DNA from: Acidimicrobiia bacterium
Lineage (GTDB): Bacteria; Actinomycetota; Acidimicrobiia; ATN3; PSLF01
NCBI GenBank assembly: GCA_040289475.1
Contig: PSLF01000015.1
Coordinates: forward strand, 1-53,096
Direction: 5' to 3'
DNA: 53,096 nucleotides
Positions 43,222 through 51,607 of the stretch are shown here, in pieces. The position numbers were made by a program, and so were the translations under genes. Each line of letters starts with the position of its first letter. The stretch's first letter is position 1. A model generated the notes under the pieces. It was not told the origin of the DNA. It was given only the letters and a program-made list of their open reading frames with translations, and did no database searches.

Positions 43222-46200
43222 TCTCACCCAAGACTCGCGTGGCCACGGCGGCGGTCGCGTTCCTGCTTCTCATAGGGGCGGGGTCTCCGGCTAAGGCGAA
43301 CGTTAGCGGTGCAGGTTCAGGAGCCCTAAGAGCCGGAGTCGCGTTCGCTACGTCCTTACGCTCCTGTCGGCCTTTTACTTTCCGCATTGACGGGGTGCCC
43401 TCAGTAGCCAATCCATTCGACCCCCAACAGATCGATGTTGTCGCTCGTTTCCAGTCGGGAAGCAGAGTTTATGACGTCCCCGCCTTTTATACACAAGACT
43501 ATCAACGATCCAGAGACGCCAGCGGAGCGGAGATTCTTCAGCCACAAGGGAACCCCTACTGGGCAGTGCGCTTTACCCCTCCGGCAGGAGGAACATGGAA
43601 CTGGGAAGTCACAATTCGCCGAAACGGCTCGTTGATCTCGATCCAAGATAAGGGTCAGTTCTTGTGTGATAGCACCGACCATGGCCCGCTCAGGCGACAT
43701 TTAAGCGATCCTAAAAAACTCGAGCACGCCGACGGAACTCCATACCTAGCCATGGGCGAGAACCTCGGATGGTACGGCCCAGGTGGAACCTTCGACTACG
43801 ATGCATGGCTCGATCGTCTAGCCGCCCAAGGTGCAACCTGGATCCGGGTGTGGATGGCGTCATGGTCGTTCGGATTGGAGGGGATCCGGCGGGACTCTTC
43901 TGGGGCTGTCGTCGAGACTTCGCTCGGAAACTACACCGCCCGCCTCGACAGGGCTTGGCAGCTTGACTACGTGATCGAAGCTGCACGTGCGAGGGGAATT
44001 GCGACACAGCTGGTCATCCAATACCACGGACCTTTTTCACTCACTACCAACAGCGAGTGGGCCGACAACCCCTACAACTCGGCGAATGGCGGGCCGATCT
44101 CGGATCCCGCCCTCTTCTTCACAGACCCCACATCCCGGCAGCTAGTTCGACAGCGCCTCCGCTACATCGTCGCCCGGTGGGGATACGCCGACAACGTGAT
44201 CTGGGAGTTGTGGAACGAGGTTGATCTCACCGCTGGCCAGCCCAACGACATACTCACCTGGCACGACGAGATGTTCAGGTACCTAGACTCGCTCGATTGG
44301 GTGCCCCACTTGCGCACAACTAGCATCTCGGAGTGGCTCGACTTCTTGCAGCCCCTCCCTCGCTGGGCAGGACTGTGGTCAAATCCGCTGTGCGACCTCG
44401 TACAGATTCACCTATACGGTCAGGGCGCCAATCTTCCTATTGACTTCACGCGCTGGATCCCCGCCCTCGTGGGGTCGGCGTCGAGATCGTTTGGCAAGCC
44501 CGTTTTGATGGGAGAGGCTGGGGTCGACGCAAGAGGACCCACCCAAACCTTGGCTGCCGATCCTTTAAGTCTTGGCATCCACGAACTCGTGTGGGCCGGG
44601 CTGTTCGCGGATAGCTACGGAACCGGCATGACTTGGTGGTGGGACAACCTCATACACCCTCTCGACTTGTATGCAACGATAGGATCCCCCAAAACCCTCG
44701 TATCGGATCCACCCCTTTCGACCTCTGGTCTCTCGTCGGGACCCGCCACTGCGACCTCTGCGGATGGAGCTTCGTTGTACGGTGCCGAATTGAGAGGCGA
44801 GCGCACTCGTCTAGCCTGGGTGCGAAACCCCAATCATTGGTGGTTCCGTCCTGACTTCTCACAGATTCAGGGTGCGATCCTCCGACTCGCAGGGATGGAG
44901 CCTGGGGCGTGGCGAGTGCGATTCTACGATCCCTACACGGGGAGATGGATAGGCGACGCTCCCATAGAAGTCGGTCTCGACGGCGCTCTCTCTCTAAACT
45001 TGCCGACTTTCCAGGGAGAGATCGCCGTGCGGGCGGACAGGGTCGAGCAGAAAATGTATTTTGCCGAAGGCGCAGCAGTAGATGGCCTCTTTGAGACATG
45101 GCTTCTTTTGCAAAACCCGTCTTCTACCCTGGATGCCTTAGCGGCTGTAAAGATGCTAAGGGCCTCCGGCCCGCCCATTGTCACCCACGTGGCTATACCG
45201 TCGTCACAACGTGTGTCGCTCAGGATCGGCTCTTACCTTCAGGACTTCGAAGTAGCTTTCGAAGTCGATGTGTTGAAAGGAACAGTCGAAGCAGAACGGG
45301 CTCTGTATTCGGTCCATCCCGACAGGCCAGGCGCCACACTCGCTTCGGGAATCGAGACCCTATCCCAGCGTTGGTTCTCCGCAGAGGGCGCGGCTGATGG
45401 ACCATTTGAGACATGGCTTCTTTTGGCCAATCCCGCGCCCCAAACAGTGACAGCGACGGTAACGTTTCATACGGACTCGGGAGTAAGACCGGGCCCGACA
45501 GTAGATCTCTCCCCGTCTAGTAGGAGAACACTGAAGGTCAACGATTACGTTGGTGCACCCACCTACCACGTCTCCTCCGCAGTCGATGCTAGCTCTCCGA
45601 TCGTCGTAGAGCGGGCTGTCTATAAGAGAAACCCCGCGTGGTCGCCCCTTCGAGGATCCGCTACCGCGGATGTAGCCCAACCCCAGCCATCGACGATCGC
45701 ACTGCTTCCCGAGGGATCCACTGCTGGATTCGAGACGTGGTACTTGATCGCGAATCCTTCCGAAAACGCTGCATCGGTGACGATTACTCCGATGACTTCG
45801 TCAGGTCCTGGTGCAGGGCTTCAGCTCAGGGTTCCACAAGCATCGCGTGTCTCGGTAAGAGCTAACGACTACTGGCCAAACTTGGTCTCCCTAGGAGCGG
45901 TAGTCGAATCCGACATAGCTGTCTTCGTGGAGACCGCACAGTACGGGCTCGATGGAGCCTTCGCCGGAACCGCCCACTCCACCGCGCCGATAACGAAGGC
46001 GGTAAAAGCATGGGACCTTCCAGAAGGGGCAACTGCTGGTGGCTTCCGCTACTATGTCCAAATTCTCGACCCATCCGACACTGAAGCTAACTGCACCCTG
46101 AGGTTTGTCACCGCGGAAGAAGCGACCCTCAACACGCTCGTCGTTGTTTCACCTCGCACCCGCCAGACCTTCGCCATACACGAGATGATCTCCGTACCTA

Positions 46201-46325
46201 GCTTCGACGTACACGGCTCTGTAGAGTGCTCTGTCCCGGTGGCCGTCGCCCACACTCTGCTGAGTCCTCCTTCGCTGAGCGGGGACTCCACGTCCTCTCC
46301 GGCGATCCCCTCGCGCCTGGTCTGA
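43209..46325 (+). CDS. Secreted clan-A-type glycoside hydrolase with four C-terminal repeats
   Basis: A 1038-aa exported enzyme. ATG 43209 gives a signal peptide (MEPLISPKTRVATAAVAFLL, cleavage near AKA-N). The frame is open to 43101 upstream but lies in the M20 remnant. Residues about 35-160 form a DUF5060-like Ig domain; about 165-520 is a TIM-barrel with acid/base E337 in WELWNEVD and probable nucleophile E436 in VLMGEAGVD, 99 residues apart, typical of clan GH-A. Four ~105-residue repeats begin at 617, 722, 831 and 935, each with EG-x-G-FETW-L-NP. These are likely adhesion or cell-wall domains. Substrate: a plant- or microbial-type beta-glycan; not determinable. The stop is 220 bp before the iron-transporter gene. 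Confidence 0.88.
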   Translation: MEPLISPKTRVATAAVAFLLLIGAGSPAKANVSGAGSGALRAGVAFATSLRSCRPFTFRIDGVPSVANPFDPQQIDVVARFQSGSRVYDVPAFYTQDYQRSRDASGAEILQPQGNPYWAVRFTPPAGGTWNWEVTIRRNGSLISIQDKGQFLCDSTDHGPLRRHLSDPKKLEHADGTPYLAMGENLGWYGPGGTFDYDAWLDRLAAQGATWIRVWMASWSFGLEGIRRDSSGAVVETSLGNYTARLDRAWQLDYVIEAARARGIATQLVIQYHGPFSLTTNSEWADNPYNSANGGPISDPALFFTDPTSRQLVRQRLRYIVARWGYADNVIWELWNEVDLTAGQPNDILTWHDEMFRYLDSLDWVPHLRTTSISEWLDFLQPLPRWAGLWSNPLCDLVQIHLYGQGANLPIDFTRWIPALVGSASRSFGKPVLMGEAGVDARGPTQTLAADPLSLGIHELVWAGLFADSYGTGMTWWWDNLIHPLDLYATIGSPKTLVSDPPLSTSGLSSGPATATSADGASLYGAELRGERTRLAWVRNPNHWWFRPDFSQIQGAILRLAGMEPGAWRVRFYDPYTGRWIGDAPIEVGLDGALSLNLPTFQGEIAVRADRVEQKMYFAEGAAVDGLFETWLLLQNPSSTLDALAAVKMLRASGPPIVTHVAIPSSQRVSLRIGSYLQDFEVAFEVDVLKGTVEAERALYSVHPDRPGATLASGIETLSQRWFSAEGAADGPFETWLLLANPAPQTVTATVTFHTDSGVRPGPTVDLSPSSRRTLKVNDYVGAPTYHVSSAVDASSPIVVERAVYKRNPAWSPLRGSATADVAQPQPSTIALLPEGSTAGFETWYLIANPSENAASVTITPMTSSGPGAGLQLRVPQASRVSVRANDYWPNLVSLGAVVESDIAVFVETAQYGLDGAFAGTAHSTAPITKAVKAWDLPEGATAGGFRYYVQILDPSDTEANCTLRFVTAEEATLNTLVVVSPRTRQTFAIHEMISVPSFDVHGSVECSVPVAVAHTLLSPPSLSGDSTSSPAIPSRLV

Positions 46326-46499
46326 AGCTCAGCGCTACCCCGACACTACCCATCCTCGAACTTGAGCCTAGTCCCCGCTTCTAGCCGTGCCTTTCCCTAG
46401 CACCGTCAGCCACCTAGGTGAAATCTGGCGCAATTTTGGCCCTCGTATTTCAAAATTCCGATAAGTTCGCTAGGATTTAGCCCGAGGAAAGAGATTCCT

Positions 46500-46518
46500 T
46501 TAGGCTAGCCGAACACCC
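46500..46518. promoter_or_regulatory. IdeR/DtxR-like box upstream of iron transporter
   Basis: TTAGGCTAGCCGAACACCC matches the actinobacterial iron-box consensus TWAGGTWAGSCTWACCTWA at 13 of 19 positions, mostly in the left arm and centre. It lies 28 bases before the ATG and just after the putative -10 GATAAG (46460-46465). A repressor there could block iron uptake when iron is plentiful. The right arm is poor, so this is a candidate only. Confidence 0.45.
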
Positions 46519-46545
46519 GAAGCAGGAACGAGAGGTAAAGAAGGG

Positions 46546-47574
46546 ATGTTAATCCGAAAGATCTTGGCGATGCTCGTACTGGTGACCTTGGCTGGTTCCG
46601 CTTGTGCCAACCGAACCAGCACCGCCGGCGGCGCCGGCTCCGGCAAGGAACAAGTTGTCAGGGTGTATACGTCCCGCCACTACGGCATAGAGCCAGTATT
46701 TGAGGCGTTCACCAACGACACGGGCATCCGAGTCGAGTTCACAACCGGGGGGGATGCAGAGCTCCGAGAGCGACTACAAGCCGAGGGCGACAACACCCCC
46801 GCGGATGTGTTCATGACAGTAGACGCAGCCAACTTGTACTTGGCCGCACAATCGGGCCTTCTGGCGGAAACCTCCTCTACTGTTCTCAACTTCGCTGTGC
46901 CCGAGAATTTGAGAGATCCCCAGGGTCGATGGTACGGGCTAAGTCTCAGAATTCGAGCAATAGCCTACGCGCCCGATCGAGTAAGCCCCTCGGAGCTCTC
47001 CACCTACGAAGCGCTCGCAGACCCTAAATGGAAGAAGCGGCTCTGCTTGCGGCCTGCCACTCATCCCTACACGGTGTCACTTGTTGCGGGAATGATCGCT
47101 GCAGACGGGCCTGAGGAGACGGAGCGAGTGGTAAGAGGGTGGGTCTCCAACGAGCCCGTGTATATCAACTCCGATGTCGAGCTACTAAAGAACGTGGCAG
47201 CCGGCCGCTGTGACCTTACCTTGGCAAACAGCTATTACCTAGCAAGACAGATAAACGATGATCCTTCCTTTCCTGTCAAGATGTTCTGGCCGAACCAGGA
47301 TGGAAGGGGTGCCCACGTCAACATAAGTGGCGCTGGTGTCACAAGAGCTGCCAAAAACCCGGAGGGAGCCAGGCGCTTGATTGAATGGCTGGCCATTAGG
47401 GGACAACGGCAGTTTGCAGACGCCAACTTCGAGTTTCCGGCGAATCCCGCAGTTCCCCCGGCGCCTATCCTTGCCTCCTGGGGAGAGTTCAAAAAGGATC
47501 CGCTTTGGGTAGGAGAACTGGGAAGACTCCAGCCGGAGGCAGTCAAGATCTTGGACAAGGCGGGGTATCTCTGA
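46546..47574 (+). CDS. Iron(III) ABC transporter substrate-binding lipoprotein
   Basis: Type II periplasmic-type binding protein of the FbpA/FutA family, 342 aa, lipid-anchored (LVTLAGSAC lipobox, about residue 20). The two iron-ligand tyrosines are seen in ANSYYLARQ (about 229-230), and VYTSRHYGIEPVFEAF holds an early Tyr. GGDAELRERLQAEG and NISGAGVTRAAKNPEGARRL are the family blocks. GAGAGG ribosome site upstream. First gene of an operon with the permease (55 bp) and ATPase. An IdeR-like box is upstream. Confidence 0.92.
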   Translation: MLIRKILAMLVLVTLAGSACANRTSTAGGAGSGKEQVVRVYTSRHYGIEPVFEAFTNDTGIRVEFTTGGDAELRERLQAEGDNTPADVFMTVDAANLYLAAQSGLLAETSSTVLNFAVPENLRDPQGRWYGLSLRIRAIAYAPDRVSPSELSTYEALADPKWKKRLCLRPATHPYTVSLVAGMIAADGPEETERVVRGWVSNEPVYINSDVELLKNVAAGRCDLTLANSYYLARQINDDPSFPVKMFWPNQDGRGAHVNISGAGVTRAAKNPEGARRLIEWLAIRGQRQFADANFEFPANPAVPPAPILASWGEFKKDPLWVGELGRLQPEAVKILDKAGYL

Positions 47575-47629
47575 CATCCGGATCAGGGTGAGTAATCGGT
47601 AAGGCAAAGGGCAAACGGTTCGAAGGGCA

Positions 47630-49384
47630 GTGAGTACATCTTCTGGTGTCGCCGAAAGCTTCGCCAGCGCCCAGCGCGGAGGAACCGTCGGATATGACGA
47701 GGGCCCCCGCAGCTGCCCGCACGGCACAAGTCGCCCAAAATGCGGGCCTCCAGTTCCTTCCCGACAACCGCTCTCTCTCGGCTGGACAGCTATCTCCATG
47801 TTTTTTGGGATGGGGCTGGTAGCGCCTCTCGCCACCCTGGTGGTATCGGGGATCACACTCAACCGCGGGGTGTGGAAGCACCTCGCTTCTACGAGGCTGC
47901 CTTCGATGGCTTGGTCCACAATCGTCTTGGCGGCACTAGTGTGCCTTGGGACATTGATCCTCGGAACGACACTCGCCTGGCTAGTCACTGCCTACCGCTT
48001 CCCTGGCAGATCGCTAATGGCTTGGCTCCTGCCGATGCCTTTGGCGATGCCCGCCTATGTCCTTGGGTTTTTGTTCGTCTCGTCGATGGACTACGCCGGC
48101 CCGATCCAATCATGGGCTCGGTCGGTCTTTGGACGAGATGTTTGGTTTCCCGACGTCCGCTCTATCCCATGGGCTGCCTTCGTGATGTCGCTTACTTTCT
48201 ATCCATACGTCTTCTTGCTAGCGAGAGCGGCCTTCAGAGAGCAAAGTGCCGGCATGTTAGAGGTCGCTCGCACAGCTGGATTCGGCCCTCTCGAGACCTT
48301 CTTTAAGGTCGTGTTTCCTCTGGCCAGGCCTTCTCTAGCGGCTGGTGCGTCCCTGGCCGTGATGGAGACTCTTACCGACTTTGCCACCGTAAGGTTGTTC
48401 AACGTCCAGACCCTCGCCGATGGAGTCTTTAGGGTCTGGTTTGGCTTGGGAGATCGACAAGCCGCCACGCAGCTAGCTGTGGCGCTTCTCGTGTTTGCGG
48501 TGATCGTAGTTGCTCTCGAGCGGATCATGCGGCGCAGAGCTCGATATACACAGCAGTCTGGGGGTACAAGACCGCTGAGCCCTGTAGTTCTCAGAGGACT
48601 AAAAGCATGGGCAGTGACCGCACTAACAGCAACCGTCGTTCTTTTATCTCTAGGGATTCCACTTGTTTGGCTCACTTCCTGGGCTTGGGAGGCCACCCGG
48701 CGCGGTCTCACCCGGACACCGGTGGGAGGATTCGTGGACCACGCCTACCACAGCGTATTTTTGGCAGTCCTCTCTTGCATACTGTGCCTGACTGTCGCCA
48801 CCCTCCTTGCCAACGCAGTTCGCTTCGAGGAAAACCCCATCGTAAAAGTCTCAGCGAGGCTCGTCACCGTTGGCTATGCCATCCCCGGCGCCGTGGCCGC
48901 AGTGGGAGTGGTGCTCGTGCTCACTTCGCTCGACCGGGTTAGCTCGTCCATTTTTTCTAGATGGATTTTCATTACGGGAAGTCTTGCAGGGCTGGCCTAC
49001 GCCTATGTCGTCAGATACGCAGCAGTGGGCTGCTATTCGCTTGAGGCCAGCCTGGCCAAGGTGACGCCTTCGATAACTTGGAGCGCCCGCACGCTTGGCG
49101 CTAGGCCGACTAAGGTTCTGTGGAAGATCCACCTTCCGATGATGAGGTCCGGGGCAGTAATGGCGGCAGCTTTAGTGTTTTTAGATGTGATGAAAGAATT
49201 GCCGGCGACGCTTCTTCTCAGACCTTTCGGGTACGACACCTTGGCCGTGTGGATATGGAGGATGACCTCTGAGTCGCGCTGGATCGAAGCCTCACTTCCG
49301 GCTCTAGCCTTGGTAAGCGTCTGCCTCGTCCCAATGGGGATATTCGTGAGGCGCTTCGAAAAAGGGGAAGGTTCCCTCACATGA
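47630..49384 (+). CDS. Iron(III) ABC transporter permease
   Basis: 584-aa fused two-half permease of the FbpB type with about twelve membrane segments. Each half has an EAA-like coupling loop: LEVARTAGFGPLETFFKVVF (about 215) and ITWSARTLGARPTKVLWKIH (about 500), which contact the ATPase. The N-terminal 50 residues are hydrophilic and unusual. GTG start with GAAGGGCA in front. Overlaps the ATPase by 4 bases (ATGA). Together with neighbours it forms a complete Fe(III) importer. Confidence 0.93.
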   Translation: MSTSSGVAESFASAQRGGTVGYDEGPRSCPHGTSRPKCGPPVPSRQPLSLGWTAISMFFGMGLVAPLATLVVSGITLNRGVWKHLASTRLPSMAWSTIVLAALVCLGTLILGTTLAWLVTAYRFPGRSLMAWLLPMPLAMPAYVLGFLFVSSMDYAGPIQSWARSVFGRDVWFPDVRSIPWAAFVMSLTFYPYVFLLARAAFREQSAGMLEVARTAGFGPLETFFKVVFPLARPSLAAGASLAVMETLTDFATVRLFNVQTLADGVFRVWFGLGDRQAATQLAVALLVFAVIVVALERIMRRRARYTQQSGGTRPLSPVVLRGLKAWAVTALTATVVLLSLGIPLVWLTSWAWEATRRGLTRTPVGGFVDHAYHSVFLAVLSCILCLTVATLLANAVRFEENPIVKVSARLVTVGYAIPGAVAAVGVVLVLTSLDRVSSSIFSRWIFITGSLAGLAYAYVVRYAAVGCYSLEASLAKVTPSITWSARTLGARPTKVLWKIHLPMMRSGAVMAAALVFLDVMKELPATLLLRPFGYDTLAVWIWRMTSESRWIEASLPALALVSVCLVPMGIFVRRFEKGEGSLT

Positions 49385-50427
49385 TGGACAGCGCACCAAC
49401 GAATCCTTCTTGTTCCCCTGCCCTTCTCTGCTCTGGCCTTTATAAATCGTTTGGTTCGACTGTCGCTCTTGAAGGTTTGAACCTCGAGGTTGCCCCTGGA
49501 GAGCTGCTAGTGCTCTTCGGGCCAAGCGGATGCGGCAAGACCACCGCCCTCAGGGCAATCGCTGGAATAGAGCCCCCAGATGCTGGGGAGATTTGGATAG
49601 GAGGGCGCAAAGTTTCTGGCGACACCTGGGTTCCGCCCGAGGAGCGGCGAGTAGGCATGGTCTTCCAGGACTGGGCGCTGTTCCCTCATCTAAACGTCGA
49701 AGAAAACGTGGCTTTCGGCGCAAAAGGATCCAAGCGCAAGAAACGAGCCAGAGTCGCTGAGGTACTCGAGTTGGTACACCTCGGCGGCTACGAAAAACGA
49801 ATGCCCCACGAGCTTTCGGGCGGACAACAGCAGCGCGTGGCACTCGCCCGAGCACTGGCCTCCGATCCACAGATTATCCTCTTGGACGAGCCATTCTCTA
49901 ACCTCGACGCATCGCTACGGGCCGAGCTGAGGACTGAAGTGAGGGATGTCCTTTACAAAGCAGGCATCACGGCCGTGTTCGTAACCCACGACAGAGAGGA
50001 GGCCCTCTCGATCGCAGACCGAATCGCCGTCATGGTCAACGGCAAGGTGATCCAAGCGGGCACGCCCTACGAGCTGTACTCGGAGCCACCCAACGCTTTG
50101 GTGGCCAGGATGCTGGGAGACGCGAACGTGTTCTTGGTAGAGGTTCGTGACGGCTTGGCTCACACGCCCTTTGGTGAAATCCCGTCGTACAAGAGGGATG
50201 GTGTGGCGCTCTTGCTTGTGAGGCCAGAGAGCATAGACGTGAAGCCCGACCCCGAGGGAGATGCGACCGTGGAGAGGATCGAGTTCTATGGCCACGACCA
50301 ACTGTTGCGTTTGTCCTTGAGCAATGGCACAACTCTCGAGGCCCGGACCATTGGGGGAAGACCAGTTGCAAGCGTGGGTGCGAGAGTCAGGACTGCGCTC
50401 TTAGAAGAGCCAAGGTTCTTGGGGTGA
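49381..50427 (+). CDS. Iron(III) ABC transporter ATP-binding protein
   Basis: ATPase of the FbpC type, 348 aa. Walker [15 protein letters not shown] (about 45), Q-loop [15 protein letters not shown], signature [15 protein letters not shown] (about 145), Walker [13 protein letters not shown] and switch His in [10 protein letters not shown] are present. The C-terminal ~100 residues form a TOBE-like regulatory domain ([12 protein letters not shown]). Start ATG overlaps the permease TGA, so the three iron genes are tightly coupled. Followed by a 105-bp convergent gap before marR. Confidence 0.95.
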   Translation: MMDSAPTNPSCSPALLCSGLYKSFGSTVALEGLNLEVAPGELLVLFGPSGCGKTTALRAIAGIEPPDAGEIWIGGRKVSGDTWVPPEERRVGMVFQDWALFPHLNVEENVAFGAKGSKRKKRARVAEVLELVHLGGYEKRMPHELSGGQQQRVALARALASDPQIILLDEPFSNLDASLRAELRTEVRDVLYKAGITAVFVTHDREEALSIADRIAVMVNGKVIQAGTPYELYSEPPNALVARMLGDANVFLVEVRDGLAHTPFGEIPSYKRDGVALLLVRPESIDVKPDPEGDATVERIEFYGHDQLLRLSLSNGTTLEARTIGGRPVASVGARVRTALLEEPRFLG

Positions 50428-50532
50428 AAGGACTCGGGGTAAGTGTCATCGGGCAGGCATGCCCACCTCAACCCCGGCACCACGCTTGCGTAGCGCAATA
50501 GCGCCCGTGGCCCACGGCCTGCGCACCCGAGA

Positions 50533-51231
50533 TTAGGAGACCGGCACGTGGTCGGGACAGTCCAGCCTTATCAATCTATCTCCAAAGGGAGCGTCAACAA
50601 AGGCACAGTGGTGCGGCCTCTCTGGGTCTGGGTGTGCGTTCGGTCTAAAGTACACGCAGGTAAGACACATCCTCGCCACCGGGATGGCGCCTTGCTCCTG
50701 GAGACGACGGATGAGAGTCGTAACGATATCAAGAAGCGCGAGTTTCTGATCCTCTCTAAGGGCGTCGAGTGCGGCTATAAGATGATCAGGCCAAGAGGCT
50801 AGCTTGGACGCTGCACTCTTCCCTTTTGCTGTCAGCCTCAACGAGAGAGCACGGGCGTCTTTTCCCGAGCGCCCCTTTGTCACCAAGCCTTTTCTTACGA
50901 GCGCCCCAACCGCCTCACTTACCGTCGGTAGCCCAATCCCCAGCTCGCGAGCGACCGATACGAGGGTTCCTAGCCCGTCGTGGCGCCACAGCAGTGCCAC
51001 GATCTCTGCCTGTGTAGCAGAGAGCCCGGATGCAAAAGCATCTCGGCGCGCACCGTGTCTAATTGCAGCACCGAGTTTAGACAGTCCAACTGCTAGCCGC
51101 TCGGAAAGGTCGCCTGCCTCCGCATCGAATGCCTCAGCTCTTTCCTCGCTATTGTCTTTTTCCTTGCTGCCGCCTCCTTGTGCCACGACTCTTCGCTCTA
51201 CGCTAGCCCCACCAACCATCCCTTCGTACAT
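50533..51231 (-). CDS. MarR-family regulator with C-terminal Cys/His tail
   Basis: Winged-helix regulator, 232 aa. N-terminal 40 residues are acidic and low complexity; the HTH core is TQAEIVALLWRHDGLGTLVS then ARELGIGLPTVSEAVGALVR (about 75-115) with wing VTKGRSGKDARALSLRLTAKG. The tail (about 186-228) has Cys189, Cys192, Cys209, Cys225 and His200, His207, His208, His228: MCLTCVYFRPNAHPD then PHHCAFVDAPFGDR and LDCPDH. This could hold zinc or an iron-sulfur cluster. It is transcribed from the side of the protoglobin gene with a dead IS between. I have seen such tails in annotated MarR proteins but cannot name the family. Confidence 0.85.
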   Translation of the reverse strand: MYEGMVGGASVERRVVAQGGGSKEKDNSEERAEAFDAEAGDLSERLAVGLSKLGAAIRHGARRDAFASGLSATQAEIVALLWRHDGLGTLVSVARELGIGLPTVSEAVGALVRKGLVTKGRSGKDARALSLRLTAKGKSAASKLASWPDHLIAALDALREDQKLALLDIVTTLIRRLQEQGAIPVARMCLTCVYFRPNAHPDPERPHHCAFVDAPFGDRLIRLDCPDHVPVS

Positions 51232-51268
51232 TCCCTGGCAGTATCCTTCTCGGTGTAATTGACGTCCT

Positions 51269-51289
51269 CCCCACGGCTAAAGCCGGGGG
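51269..51289. repeat. IS right-end hairpin
   Basis: CCCC-A-CGGCT (51269-51278), loop AA, AGCCG-GGGG (51281-51289): a stem with a single A bulge, followed on the plus strand by ATTCTTTCT. It matches the subterminal hairpin of IS200/IS605 ends (known to bind TnpA) and may also act as a plus-strand terminator. Confidence 0.8.
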
Positions 51290-51310
51290 ATTCTTTCTCG
51301 CCTTAGCGAG

Positions 51311-51439
51311 CTACGCGGGGGCGCACTGATAAGGGTGCCACCGCACGCCCGTGGGGGACGCCATCGCCCCAACTACTGGGTCTTGGCCCAGATGCTTGCG
51401 CCGGATGTTGATCGCGCCGACGCCATCGCGGTGGAATTC
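51311..51439 (-). pseudogene. tnpB C-terminal remnant
   Basis: The frame reads EFHRDGVGAINIRRKHLG, then VGAMASPTGVRWHPYQCAPA, ending at TAG (51311-51313). This is the typical end of the IS605-type accessory protein TnpB (an RNA-guided nuclease); only the last ~43 residues survive, with none of the RuvC acidic residues or the zinc-ribbon. It directly adjoins the tnpA fragment. Confidence 0.8.
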
Positions 51440-51441
51440 GA

Positions 51442-51561
51442 TCCTTTCATCTGTTTGACCAATCGATGGATGCCAAACTGCGGGTCTACTTCCACAAGCA
51501 AATTTACGTGGTCCGGCATGACCTCCATTTCGATGATTTCAGCACGGCGTTCATCCGCTAC
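51442..51561 (-). pseudogene. tnpA remnant with mutated HUH motif
   Basis: The frame reads VADERRAEIIEMEVMPDHVN then LLVEVDPQFGIHRLVKQMKG, matching the middle of a Y1 transposase TnpA. The HUH pair, normally HVH, is HVN here, so metal binding is lost. The N-terminal part and the catalytic Tyr helix are absent. After QMKG the sequence changes to tnpB. Confidence 0.8.
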
Positions 51562-51607
51562 GGTCCCGGGGCTTGCGGCGGCCGGGATTTGGTCAGAGAT
51601 CCCCCCT

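Larger units (their letters stand above)
51259..51561 (-). mobile_element. Internally deleted IS200/IS605-type remnant
   Basis: Between the MarR and protoglobin genes. On the minus strand, the tail of a TnpA is joined to the last ~43 codons of a TnpB, followed by the IS right-end hairpin and the flanking TTGAC-like pentamer (51259-51263). No left end and no target duplication were found, and neither gene is functional. It is the trace of an IS that inserted into the intergenic region and then lost its middle. Confidence 0.85.

Noticed and set aside
50428-50532. GC-rich hairpins between fbpC-like gene and marR as a bidirectional terminator
   Set aside because: GGGCA/TGCCC and CCGTGG/CCACGG pair only over 5-6 bases without T-runs; too weak to list as a feature.
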